Source: Micromonospora chokoriensis
GTDB lineage: Bacteria; Actinomycetota; Actinomycetes; Mycobacteriales; Micromonosporaceae
NCBI RefSeq assembly: GCF_000718555.1
Contig: NZ_JOAN01000023.1
Span: 62,001-126,000 of the forward strand
DNA: 64,000 bases
Direction: 5' to 3'
Of the stretch, positions 25,618 to 33,891 are shown in pieces. The notes beneath the pieces are model-generated. The model was not told the DNA's origin, did no database searches, and saw only the letters and a program-made list of their open reading frames with translations. How positions within the stretch are numbered: the stretch's first letter is position 1; each line of letters starts with the position of its first letter. The translations under genes and the position numbers were made by a program.

Positions 25618-25949
25618 GACGGGCGAGGAACCTCCGCAGTACGGGCCCGGCCGAGCAGGGCGCGGCGCTGGCTGGCGCCGGTCACCTGTGGCCGCACCTC
25701 CTCGCCGACGCCGGCCAGCAGCCTGGCCTGCGCCCGGATCGTGGCGTGCTGGAACAGGTCGGACACCCGCAACGACCGCTCGGTGAGCTGGTGCAGGTCC
25801 TCCCAGAGCATGATGAGCAGCAGCGAACTGCCGCCGGCCTCCAGGAAGTTCTGGTCCGGGTCGAGGCGCTCCGGGTCGTCGACGTCGAGTACCTCGGCCC
25901 AGGCGGCCCTGACCCGATCGAACAGTTGGTCCTCCGTCAGGGTGGTCAA
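25614..25949 (-). CDS. Discrete peptidyl carrier protein
   Basis: The 111-residue protein holds one carrier domain with the phosphopantetheine serine in NFLEAGGSSLLLIMLWEDL, followed by a 35-residue basic tail. The start is TTG 25949, overlapping the upstream TGA, with GGAGGGAC 2-9 bases before it; longer upstream frames carry no homologous sequence. It sits between the C-PCP-C protein and the KS module, so it probably holds the unit that the second C domain condenses and then feeds the KS. One of the two A domains in the operon must charge it in trans. Confidence 0.8.
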   Translation of the reverse strand: MTTLTEDQLFDRVRAAWAEVLDVDDPERLDPDQNFLEAGGSSLLLIMLWEDLHQLTERSLRVSDLFQHATIRAQARLLAGVGEEVRPQVTGASQRRALLGRARTAEVPRPS

Positions 25950-28933
25950 TGTCCCTCCAGTGGTCGAGCGGTGGGCTGCCGGATGACGTCGTCCGCTGCG
26001 GTGATGACCGCGTGCAGAACGGCTTGTGCGGTGACCGGGTCGAACAGGGCGGCGGAGTACAGCAACTCCCACCGCAGGTCCTGCCGCCGATCGACGACGG
26101 AAAGTTCGATCTCGTACTTGAGGTGCAGTGGGTCGAGCGGGCGGATCGTGGCGGTGACGTCCGGCCCAAGGTCCGGGGCCGACAGCTCGCCGTCCTCGGC
26201 GCTGAGGTAGACCGGCGTCACCGGCGGTCGACCGAGGTCGCGGTCGGGATGCAACGCCGCAGCGACTGCGTCGAACGGCGCCGCGGAGTGCCGGAAGCTG
26301 AGGTTGGCCGCGTCCCGCACCCGAGCCAGCAGCTCCTGCCAGGTCGGCTCGCCACTGACGTCGGCGCGCAGCACGAGCGTGTCGATGAACAGACCCACCG
26401 CGTCGGCGCTACGCGCCCCCGTCCGCTGCGACCAGGGGAAGGCGAACAGGAAGTCCCGCTGGCCACCGACGCGGGCCAGCGCCACCGCCAGCAGCGCGGC
26501 CGAGACCATGAACATGGTGCAGCCGGCGTCGGCCGCGACCTTGCGCAGCCGATCGGCGCGGGTCGGGTCGAGGTCGTACGTCAGCCGGCCCGCCCGGGTC
26601 TCCTGGGTGTCGCTCCGGCCCCTGTCGTACGGCAGGATCACGTCCACCGGCGCACCGGCGAGCGCCTGCACCACAGCCCGCGTATCGGCCTGCGCGATGT
26701 CGTCGGGGTCGGTGTGGCCGGTCCCGGCCACCGGCTCGGGCAGCCCTTCGCTCCGATACGCCGCTGCGATCTGTCGCATCAGCAGATGCCTTGACCAGCC
26801 GTCGAAGACGATGTGGTGGACGACGACGACGAGGATGACGTCCCGCCCGCCCCGGTCCAGCAGATGCGCCCGAGCGGGGGCGGCGCGCGCCAGGTCGAAG
26901 CCGGCCCAGCTCCACTCCGCCACGGCCTCGCGCACCTGCTCGCCGGTCCAACCGGCGGCGTCCACCACGGTGACCTCACCGGCGGGGCCGTCGGTGCGGT
27001 AGTAGACCCGCCGCTGCCGACGGTCGAGCTCGAAGCGGGCCCGCAGCGCCGGATGCCGGGCGAACACGGTCTCGACGGCGGCGCGCAGCCGCTCGACGTC
27101 GACCTCACCGGCGAAGTCCACCACGGTGGGGACCAGGTACGCCTGCCGCAGCCACGGCAGGCGATCGATGGACCAGAAGCGTTGCTGCGCCGGGCTGGTG
27201 ACCTGCCTGCCGTCGCTTCCCGCCGGCGTCGCGACGGCCACCCGGGGCGGAGCCACGAGCAGCCGGGCCAGCCCGGCCACCGTCGGGTCGGCCAGGAACT
27301 CTCGCGCCGACAGGACAATGCCGTCCTGTCGTTCGATCCGGCGCAGCATGGTGACGACCAGCAAGGAGTGGCCGCCGACGGTGAAGAAGTCGGTCGCCGG
27401 GGTCAACCCGGCCACGATCACCTCCGCGGGCTCCTCGACGAGGTCGGTCAACGCCACGGCGAAACACTCGGCGGCCCGGCGCACCGCCGCTTCCGGCACC
27501 GGGAACACCGTGGCCGTCGCGGGTGCCGGTGCCGGTGCCACCGTCGTCGTCGTCCAGGCCGGATCCGGACCGAACCGGACCAGCTCCGCCAGGGGTACGG
27601 AAAACCGCTCCGTCACGGCCCCGAGCAACCCGAGGTACGCCTCGGCCAGCGCCGCCACCACCGTCCGGGGATAGCGGGCCAGGTCGTACTCCCAGCGGGC
27701 GTACCAGCCGTCGGCCCGCTCCTCGACGGTGAGCATCAGGTCGAACTTGGCGGTGCCGTTGGGCAGCACCTCGGGCAGCACCCAGCGCACCGGCACCTCC
27801 GGGCCGGGCACGGGGAAGTTCTGCAGGGCGAAGGCGACCTCGACCAGCTCGGTACGCGCCGCAGCGGTGAGCTGGTGAAACGGCAGACGTTGGTAGAGCA
27901 GGGTGCGGAACGCCTCGCCCCGCGCCTGGGCGCACAACTGCGCGAAGTCGTCCGCCTCGCCCAACCGGGCCCGCAGCGGCACGGTGTTGACGAAGAAGCC
28001 GACCACGTCGTCGGCCTCGGGACCGGGCCGGTTGGCGGCGATCACCCCGTACCGGAAGCTGTCACGCCCGGACCAGAGGCTCAGCAACACCTGGAACCCG
28101 GTGCCGAACAGCACGAACGGCGTGAGGCGGTGTTCGGCGGCAAGTTCGGTGGCGCGGTCCCACAGCCCTGCGGGTAGGGCGGTGACCACCTCGTCGCCCG
28201 CCCGCACCACCGCGCGCCCTGATCCGCCGGGCAGCGCGCCGGCCAGGGTGAGCCCGGGCCCGGCGGCGAGGAGTTCCACCGCCCGCTCCGCCACCGCGGC
28301 GCGCGCGTCGGGCCGGTGCCCGGCCTCCCGGTCGCGCCGCGCCAGCTCGACGAAGCGGGCCGGAACGGCCGGCAGGTCAGGCCGCCGGCCGTCGACGCCG
28401 GCCGCGTACGCCGTCGCGAGGTCGGCGCAGAGCCGCCCCATCGACCAGCCGTCGAAGGCGATGTGGTGCAGGACCAGCAGCACCGCGTCGCCGCCGGTGA
28501 GGCCGGTGAACGCGGCGCAGCGCAGCACCTGGCCGGTGGACAGGTCGAGCGGCGTGGCGCAGAGTTGGCGTACCTCGTCCTCGACGTCGGCCCAGGACCT
28601 GCCAGGGGCCCGAACGACTCGGACCGCAACGTCGGCCGCCGGGCCGACGAACTGCTCCGGCTCGTCGCCGCGCAGCCGGTAGCCGGTCCGCAGGGGTTCG
28701 TGCCGGCCCACCACTGCGGTCAGCGCGGCACCGAGCACCGCCAGGTCGACCCGGCCCTGCCAGCGCAGCAGCACAGGAACGAGGTAGGTGGCCGCGTCGG
28801 GGGCGGCGGCGTCGATCAGCCACAACCGCTCCTGCGCGAAGGACAGCGGACCACACTCCGGGCGGTCAGTCTGCGGGCCGCTGACCTGTGGGATATCGGT
28901 CTCGGGCACCGACCGGGGCGCTCGAGTGTCCAT
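25946..28933 (-). CDS. NRPS without adenylation domain (C-PCP-C)
   Basis: The first condensation domain (about residues 30-440) has the active motif LVLHHIAFDGWS. A carrier follows near residues 470-550 (Ser in FFTVGGHSLLVVTML). A second condensation domain fills the C-terminal half with VVVVHHIVFDGWS, and SPAQQRFWSIDRL marks its start. No A domain is present anywhere in 995 residues, so building blocks come from the A-PCP protein upstream and the freestanding A domain. ATG 28933 is preceded by GGGAGGAA. The two histidine motifs are intact, so both C domains should be active. Confidence 0.9.
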   Translation of the reverse strand: MDTRAPRSVPETDIPQVSGPQTDRPECGPLSFAQERLWLIDAAAPDAATYLVPVLLRWQGRVDLAVLGAALTAVVGRHEPLRTGYRLRGDEPEQFVGPAADVAVRVVRAPGRSWADVEDEVRQLCATPLDLSTGQVLRCAAFTGLTGGDAVLLVLHHIAFDGWSMGRLCADLATAYAAGVDGRRPDLPAVPARFVELARRDREAGHRPDARAAVAERAVELLAAGPGLTLAGALPGGSGRAVVRAGDEVVTALPAGLWDRATELAAEHRLTPFVLFGTGFQVLLSLWSGRDSFRYGVIAANRPGPEADDVVGFFVNTVPLRARLGEADDFAQLCAQARGEAFRTLLYQRLPFHQLTAAARTELVEVAFALQNFPVPGPEVPVRWVLPEVLPNGTAKFDLMLTVEERADGWYARWEYDLARYPRTVVAALAEAYLGLLGAVTERFSVPLAELVRFGPDPAWTTTTVAPAPAPATATVFPVPEAAVRRAAECFAVALTDLVEEPAEVIVAGLTPATDFFTVGGHSLLVVTMLRRIERQDGIVLSAREFLADPTVAGLARLLVAPPRVAVATPAGSDGRQVTSPAQQRFWSIDRLPWLRQAYLVPTVVDFAGEVDVERLRAAVETVFARHPALRARFELDRRQRRVYYRTDGPAGEVTVVDAAGWTGEQVREAVAEWSWAGFDLARAAPARAHLLDRGGRDVILVVVVHHIVFDGWSRHLLMRQIAAAYRSEGLPEPVAGTGHTDPDDIAQADTRAVVQALAGAPVDVILPYDRGRSDTQETRAGRLTYDLDPTRADRLRKVAADAGCTMFMVSAALLAVALARVGGQRDFLFAFPWSQRTGARSADAVGLFIDTLVLRADVSGEPTWQELLARVRDAANLSFRHSAAPFDAVAAALHPDRDLGRPPVTPVYLSAEDGELSAPDLGPDVTATIRPLDPLHLKYEIELSVVDRRQDLRWELLYSAALFDPVTAQAVLHAVITAADDVIRQPTARPLEGH

Positions 28934-29013
28934 TCGTGTTCCTCCCGTTACCTGCGCTCGCCGAGGTCGCTACAGCGACCGGCTCCGCACGTCCGCGTGC
29001 TCCGGATGGTCGA

Positions 29014-30807
29014 TCAGTGAGCGCGCTCGAGCGCGACCCTGATCTGGTTGGCGAGGTGGGCGAACGACTCGGCCAACAGCACGTCGTGCGGCTCGGATCG
29101 GACGCCGAGGCGGTCCTGGACCCGCCCCGCGAGCTGGACCGCCATGATGGAATTGCCGCCCATCTCTAGGAAGTTGCGGGTCGCGGTGGGCTCGCTGCCG
29201 ACCACGTCCCGCCAGATCACCCGCAGGGCGGCGGTCACCGGATCGGTCTCCGGCCCGACGGCGGCCTCCGGCCCGGCCGGACCGGAGGCTGCGGCGTCCG
29301 GGCCGGACTCCGCCAATAGCCGGGCGATCGCGGCACGGTCCACCTTGCCGGTCGGGCCGATCGGCGGTCGATCGAGCGGAACCCACCGGGAGGGCACCAT
29401 GTAGTCGGGGACCTGCTCGGCCAACCGCCGGGCCAACTCGGTGAGATCCAGCTCCTCGGCCGCCGGCACGACAGCCACGGCAAGCAGCGCCTGCGGCCCG
29501 TCGCCGAGTTTCTCGGCGTACGCCGCGTCGGCCAGGCCGGTCGCGGTGACGGCCAGCTCGATCTCGTCCAGCTCGATTCGGAAGCCGCGCACCTTTACCT
29601 GCCGATCACGCCGGCCCAGCACCTCGAAGACACCACCGGGAAGCCGGCGGGCCAGGTCGCCGGAGCGGTAGAGCCGCTCGTCGGTGCCCGGCCGGGTGAT
29701 GAACCGCTCGGCGGTCAGGTCGGGACGGCCCAGGTAGCCCAAGGCGACGCCGGGACCACCTATGTACAGTTCTCCGACCTCGCCCGGCGTGACCTCGGTG
29801 AGGTCCGGGCCGAGCACATGCAGGCTGGTGCGCTGGAGGGGACGACCCACCGGGACCCGGTCCCGGCCGGCCAGGCTCTCCAGGGTGCAGTCGTGGAATG
29901 CGGCGAAGGTGGTGGTCTCGGTCGGGCCATACCCGTTGACCAGCCGCGCGGGCGGCGAGCCGGCGAGCAACCGCCGTACGGCGGACAGGTCGAGCTGCTC
30001 ACCGCCGACGAGAACGGTGCCGACGGTCCGCAGTGCGGCCGGACGTTCCCGGGCGATCATGTGGAACAACGAGGTGGTCAGGAACAGCACATCGACCGAC
30101 AGGCCGTCCAGACGCGTCGTCCACTCGTCGAGGGGCAGGTCGGTCACCGCGGGCAGGGGCACCACACAGCCGCCGGCGGCGAGCGCGCCCCAGACCTCGA
30201 AGGTGCTGGCGTCGAATGCCGGATTCGAGGTGTGGGCCACGCGATCACCGGGCGCGACGGTGCAGAACAGCGGCTCGACCACCAGCCGACCCACCGCCCG
30301 GTGCGGAACCACGACCCCCTTCGGCTCCCCGGTCGAGCCGGACGTGAACATGACGTAGATCGGGTCGTCCGCGTCGATCGGGTCCGGAACCGGGCAGGGT
30401 GCAGTCGGATCGTCGGCTGCCGCCGGGTCGACCCGCCGGGCGGTACCGAGCCACGGCTCGTCCTGATCGGCGATCACGACGGAGACGCCCGCAGCGTCAA
30501 GCGTCCGGCGCACCCGGTCCACCGGTGCCGCAGGGTCGACCGGCAGGTACGCCGCGCCGGCACGCGCCACCGCGAGCATCGCCACGATCAACGATCGTCC
30601 GCGCGGCAGGGAAAGGGCGACCACCTCGCCCCGACCCACACCCAACCGGCGAAGGTAGGCGGCCAACGCGCCGGAGGATCGCCACAATTGTGCGTAGCTC
30701 ATCGCTTCTTCACAGGCCGGGTCGAAAATAGCCGGGCTATCCGGTCGGCTCTGGACCCAGTGCTCCACGAGTGACGGCACCGCTCGCGAACATTCTGCTG
30801 GCAACAC
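29014..30807 (-). CDS. NRPS loading protein (A-PCP), predicted branched aliphatic amino acid
   Basis: The adenylation core shows IYVMFTSGSTGEPKGVVVPH, A4 NPAFDASTFEVWGALAAGG, A5 LVNGYGPTETTTF, A7 LYRSGDL, A8 GRRDRQVKVRGFRIELDEIE and A10 GPTGKVDR. A PCP ends the protein (Ser in NFLEMGGNSIMAVQL). Reading the pocket by eye gives D-A-F-F-L-G-G-T-F-K, close to published valine (DAFWIGGTFK) and isoleucine codes. No ATG fits: GTG 30807 is given, TTG 30804 has better spacing from GGGGGG, and the frame stays open to TTG 30834. It is the first gene of the operon, and a Crp-like palindrome lies about 110 bp upstream. Confidence 0.87.
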   Translation of the reverse strand: MLPAECSRAVPSLVEHWVQSRPDSPAIFDPACEEAMSYAQLWRSSGALAAYLRRLGVGRGEVVALSLPRGRSLIVAMLAVARAGAAYLPVDPAAPVDRVRRTLDAAGVSVVIADQDEPWLGTARRVDPAAADDPTAPCPVPDPIDADDPIYVMFTSGSTGEPKGVVVPHRAVGRLVVEPLFCTVAPGDRVAHTSNPAFDASTFEVWGALAAGGCVVPLPAVTDLPLDEWTTRLDGLSVDVLFLTTSLFHMIARERPAALRTVGTVLVGGEQLDLSAVRRLLAGSPPARLVNGYGPTETTTFAAFHDCTLESLAGRDRVPVGRPLQRTSLHVLGPDLTEVTPGEVGELYIGGPGVALGYLGRPDLTAERFITRPGTDERLYRSGDLARRLPGGVFEVLGRRDRQVKVRGFRIELDEIELAVTATGLADAAYAEKLGDGPQALLAVAVVPAAEELDLTELARRLAEQVPDYMVPSRWVPLDRPPIGPTGKVDRAAIARLLAESGPDAAASGPAGPEAAVGPETDPVTAALRVIWRDVVGSEPTATRNFLEMGGNSIMAVQLAGRVQDRLGVRSEPHDVLLAESFAHLANQIRVALERAH

Positions 30808-30913
30808 ATTCCCCCCTGAATGCGCTAGCGACAATGAGCAAGGGCATCACGGATGACAATGCTTCCCCGCAGTAGTCCCGCGCCACATTACCAAGACGAC
30901 ACCGAGCGAAATA

Positions 30914-30927
30914 GTGATACATGTCAC
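30914..30927. promoter_or_regulatory. Crp-like palindrome GTGATACATGTCAC
   Basis: The half-sites GTGA and TCAC are perfect inverted repeats around 6 bp, and the whole fits GTG-N6-GNCAC, the form reported for streptomycete Crp sites. It lies about 110-120 bp upstream of the A-PCP start. A near copy lies upstream of the second biosynthetic operon at 36846. Confidence 0.5.
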
Positions 30928-31193
30928 ATTGATTGGAAGGATCGGTCGCCACTGTGGAGGAAAAAGATGGCGATATAGCACCATTTTCGATCACCTAGAG
31001 TGAAAGAGTGGAGCCGCTGCGCATCGAGGCAGCCTCGGGCGCTGGCGGGCCACAAAGCGCCCCACCACAGCCACGACCTGCAATTTCCCGACAACGCGAC
31101 ACCCCCGCCCGGACGCCTGAGAACAATCCGCCGCCCCCCATGACGGAAAGTAGCCACCCCCCGCACCTGGGCCGAAGTCCGTTATCATCGCGG

Positions 31194-31216
31194 ATGGTTC
31201 AACCATGAAATGAACC
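31194..31216. promoter_or_regulatory. Operator-like dyad ATGGTTCAACCAT with a third half-site
   Basis: Positions 31194-31206 form a perfect palindrome with 6-bp arms around one central base. TGAACC at 31211-31216 adds another half-site in inverted orientation to GGTTCA at 31196. It lies about 180 bp upstream of the flavin reductase. The binding protein is unknown. Confidence 0.35.
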
Positions 31217-31263
31217 CTGCACCGACAATTCCGGACCATCCTCGAATTCTTCGCCGCGTACCG

Positions 31264-31322
31264 GCATTCATGCTGGTCAAACCCGATGTCGCCTACGTTG
31301 ATTGCATTCATTTCGGTCAACC
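31264..31322. repeat. Two imperfect direct repeats with 40-bp period upstream of the flavin reductase
   Basis: GCATTCAT followed within 3-4 bases by GGTCAA occurs at 31264-31283 and again at 31304-31322. The repeats end about 70 bp before the flavin reductase start, so they lie in its promoter region. Whether they bind a regulator is unknown. Confidence 0.4.
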
Positions 31323-31390
31323 GGTCGATCGCTCCGTGCCCGCCCCCGGTCGATCGCGGGCCAGCGGCGACCAGAACGGAGGACAGACTC

Positions 31391-31888
31391 GTGAACCCAC
31401 CCGTGTCAACGGTTGAACCCGACCAGTTCCGCCACATCCTGGGCCATTTCGCCACGGGCGTCACGACGGTGACGGCCCTCGATCCCGCATCCAACCGGCC
31501 GGTCGGCCTGACCGTGAACTCGTTCGCGTCCGTCTCGTTACGCCCGCCGCTGGTCTCCTTCTGCGTCAGCCAGTACAGCGGGAGTTGGCCGATCATGCGC
31601 GCCGCCGACCGGCTCTGCGTGAACATCCTCGGCGTCGAACAGCAGGCCGTCTGCGAACGCATGGCCGCCTCCCGGGTGGACCGCTTCCGGGACCTCGACT
31701 GGGAGCTGTCCCCTGGTGGCGCGCCGGTACTGGCCGGCGTGGTGGCATGGGTGGAGGGCGCCGTGGAAGCCGAACATGGCGCCGGCGACCACGTCATAGT
31801 CGTGCTGCGGGTGCACCACCTGCACGCCCGGATGGACGGGCAGCCCCTGCTGTTCCTCCGCGGTCGTTACGGCCGCTTCGCCTACTGA
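31391..31888 (+). CDS. Flavin reductase of a two-component monooxygenase system
   Basis: The 165-residue protein has the HpaC-like split-barrel pattern: FRHILGHFATGVTTVTAL, then GLTVNSFASVSLRPPLVSFCVSQYSGSWPIMRAADRLCVNIL, and a C-terminal LLFLRGRYGRF. These enzymes reduce FMN or FAD with NAD(P)H and hand it to a separate oxygenase. The luciferase-like monooxygenase at 13922 is the only obvious client nearby. The GTG at 31391 is preceded by GGAGGA at a normal distance; the frame extends further upstream but without homology. It is divergent from the NRPS operon. Confidence 0.85.
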   Translation: MNPPVSTVEPDQFRHILGHFATGVTTVTALDPASNRPVGLTVNSFASVSLRPPLVSFCVSQYSGSWPIMRAADRLCVNILGVEQQAVCERMAASRVDRFRDLDWELSPGGAPVLAGVVAWVEGAVEAEHGAGDHVIVVLRVHHLHARMDGQPLLFLRGRYGRFAY

Positions 31889-32082
31889 GCGCGACGAGAT
31901 CCCACCCCCGGGCGTAGTAGCCGATCTCGGCCAGGTCCTGGTCCTCGTCGACCAAGCGCGCGAGCGCTTCGCGGTCACGCTCGATCGAGCCCGCCGCTCG
32001 GACGTCAGCCCGTCAGGCCGCGCCAGTGCTGTCTTCCACGCCCTGCAACGTAACGCCCGGAGGCAGGTGAAAGGTTGAGGCG

Positions 32083-32361
32083 GTGGGACTGAAGAAGGAG
32101 TTGGCGGCACGGCTTGCCGAGGCGCGCCTGGCTCAATGGCAGCGCGTCAACTACGGCGAGTGGCGCGCGATGCTCGACGACAAGGACGTACGCCAGGTCA
32201 TCGGCGAGGACGGCAAGCGGTACACCGTGGTCAGCCGCGCTGTTGACGACGGCGGTGGGCGCATCCGCATGTCGGTCGCCGTGGATGACGGGACCTGGTC
32301 GGCGATCGCGCCGCTCGTGCGAGACCAGATCATGAATCCGGATGGCACGTTCGTCGAGTAG
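32083..32361 (+). CDS. Small hypothetical protein (92 residues)
   Basis: The protein starts with a charged helix (MGLKKELAARLAEARLAQWQRVNYGEWRAML) followed by short beta strands (KRYTVVSRAVDDGGGRIRMSVAVDD). I do not recognise a family. The GTG at 32083 follows a purine-rich stretch but no strong ribosome-binding site. Codon use looks typical of real genes here. It opens the island of uncharacterised genes between the two biosynthetic loci. Confidence 0.55.
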   Translation: MGLKKELAARLAEARLAQWQRVNYGEWRAMLDDKDVRQVIGEDGKRYTVVSRAVDDGGGRIRMSVAVDDGTWSAIAPLVRDQIMNPDGTFVE

Positions 32362-32478
32362 ACCGAAGCTATCCCGTCTCCGACCGTGCAAGACAACGGC
32401 AGCCATGGTCTCCCCAGATCACCGAAGAACCACGGGCGACATTGAAACGGTCACGACAGGCTCGAATGTTGGGGCAGA

Positions 32479-33030
32479 TCAAGCCTGCTGCGGGCCGGCA
32501 GCGCCGTCGTGTCCGGATTGAGCCGTCTTCCAGTGCGGTGGGCGGCCGTTCGCTCCGCCCACCCACGTCGACAGTGGCCCCTGATTCTGTCCTACGGACC
32601 GGCGCATGGCATTGACCAAGGCCAGTTGCGCTCGGGCCGGCGCCGCCATCGCTTGCTCGAACTGGTCCTGCGACAGCGGTGCGGTCGTCGTGTCAACCGC
32701 CGTGGTGACGTCCAAGAGTCGCTGCACCGCTTGGCCGAACTTGTCGATCTCGGCGGCGACCACGCTCGGGGCGACGAGGCTGGCCGACATCAATGCCGCG
32801 CTCCACGCCCCCCAGTCATAGTCCCAGCCCGTGCGCCCCAAGTGAGCGCGCCGCAAGATCATCGAGAACGTGGCGTACTCCCGCAGCAGGTCCTGATAGG
32901 CCATGAGTTGCCGGTCCCGTAGCCAGTGTCGGTCCTGTGCATGGCGGGTGAGCATCCCGCCGACGAACACACCGACAGTAGCCGAGAGCGCCCCGCCAAC
33001 TGTCGTGACAACGACATCCAGCAATGCCAT
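32479..33030 (-). CDS. Hypothetical protein with one N-terminal membrane segment
   Basis: From ATG 33030, preceded by GGGAGG, the protein begins MALLDVVVTTVGGALSATVGVFVGGMLTRHAQDRHW, a single membrane-spanning helix. A mostly helical cytosolic region of about 150 residues follows (RQLMAYQDLLREYATFSMILRRAH; AAEIDKFGQAVQRLLDVTTAVD). This layout recurs in actinobacterial proteins of unknown function annotated only as hypothetical. The open frame extends upstream to 33144 without membrane or family features. No catalytic motif is visible. Confidence 0.6.
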   Translation of the reverse strand: MALLDVVVTTVGGALSATVGVFVGGMLTRHAQDRHWLRDRQLMAYQDLLREYATFSMILRRAHLGRTGWDYDWGAWSAALMSASLVAPSVVAAEIDKFGQAVQRLLDVTTAVDTTTAPLSQDQFEQAMAAPARAQLALVNAMRRSVGQNQGPLSTWVGGANGRPPHWKTAQSGHDGAAGPQQA

Positions 33031-33199
33031 GAAACCTCCCCGTGACCAGCGGGCACGAGCATCGACGATCGCGGCCCTTGTCGTCAACGCACGAGACGAG
33101 TTACAGAGCGCGCACAGCACGCCCGTGCTCAGGGCCGTGGGCATGTCCGCTGTGATCCACTAAGGTGTTGGAGCTGTCACACGTGAACGAAGGACGCAC

Positions 33200-33853
33200 A
33201 TGGCCCGCCCCTACAGCCCCGGACCGAAGCAGTTCGTCTTCGCTGCCGGTGATGGCAACGAGCAACAAGTCTCCGTGGGCGACCCTCAGGAGGCCTACGT
33301 AGCGTTCTCTGCGTTCTTCCGGGGCCGAGAGTCTGACACCTACACCATCAAGGATGAACCGGCGAGGCAGAGTTTGGTACTCATGCCTCGTCTGGGGGTC
33401 ATCTCCCGGAACAAGGATGCGGACCAACCTCGGTCGGAACACCTCCGGGTCGACAGGGCCAACCGCTACCTGCCGAGCGCGATGTTGTTCTTCGAGAACG
33501 GATATGCCGGCCTCGACCACTTCGGCCAGTGGTTCTCCGACCTCTCCGACCTCGACGCGTCACCGGAGACCCGCGGTGCCGCCCGCGCCGCCACGATCAC
33601 GACGGAAGCAGCGGCAATCGAAGAAATCGCTCGGATCTGGGCAAATTCGGGCATCGTCGACCCGAGCGACAGGTACTACGTCTTCTTCGACTCGCATGCG
33701 ATCGACGATGACCGAGCCGAACGAGCCGAACTGCTTCAGTTGATCGAATTCCTCGGTCTCGAACGAGTCGACGCCCCGGCCGGGGCCGCTGGGGGCGAAG
33801 TCTGGGTGCGCACCGATCCGCGCCTCGACGTCGAATGTGCACGGTGGTCCTGA
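33200..33853 (+). CDS. Hypothetical protein (217 residues)
   Basis: I do not recognise this family. The N-terminal half contains beta-rich segments (KQFVFAAGDGNEQQVSVGDPQEAYVAF), and the C-terminal half is acidic and helical (ATITTEAAAIEEIARIWANSG, then RYYVFFDSHAIDDDRAERAELLQLIEFL). It is cytosolic with no signal peptide. The ATG at 33200 is preceded by AACGAAGGA. It lies 38 bp before the next gene in the same direction, so the two are probably co-transcribed. Confidence 0.6.
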   Translation: MARPYSPGPKQFVFAAGDGNEQQVSVGDPQEAYVAFSAFFRGRESDTYTIKDEPARQSLVLMPRLGVISRNKDADQPRSEHLRVDRANRYLPSAMLFFENGYAGLDHFGQWFSDLSDLDASPETRGAARAATITTEAAAIEEIARIWANSGIVDPSDRYYVFFDSHAIDDDRAERAELLQLIEFLGLERVDAPAGAAGGEVWVRTDPRLDVECARWS

Positions 33854-33891
33854 ACATGTCCAGCCGGTGCCGTTCTGGGGAAGCCTGAGCT

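Larger units (their letters stand above)
30808..31390. promoter_or_regulatory. Intergenic promoter region between the NRPS operon and the flavin reductase
   Basis: This stretch of about 580 bp is clearly richer in A/T than the genes around it and contains no convincing gene. It must carry the promoter of the minus-strand operon and that of the plus-strand flavin reductase. Sites I can point to are the palindrome at 30914-30927, the dyad at 31194-31206 and the 40-bp-period repeat at 31264-31322. I could not identify -35/-10 boxes with confidence. Confidence 0.6.

Noticed and set aside
22273..25986. Very long plus-strand open frame opposite the KS-ACP-reductase gene
   Set aside because: It is rich in Arg, Pro, Gln and Gly with no domain, and is the antisense shadow of a well-supported PKS gene.
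31008..31208. Small plus-strand open frame in the intergenic region
   Set aside because: No ribosome-binding site, no domain, and composition (Pro/Arg-rich) typical of chance frames; it overlaps the operator-like dyad.
31889..32050. Minus-strand coding-like stretch reading DREALARLVDEDQDLAEIGYYARGW
   Set aside because: It looks like a remnant of a real protein, but has no start or supported boundary and runs into the flavin reductase on the other strand. Too short to annotate.
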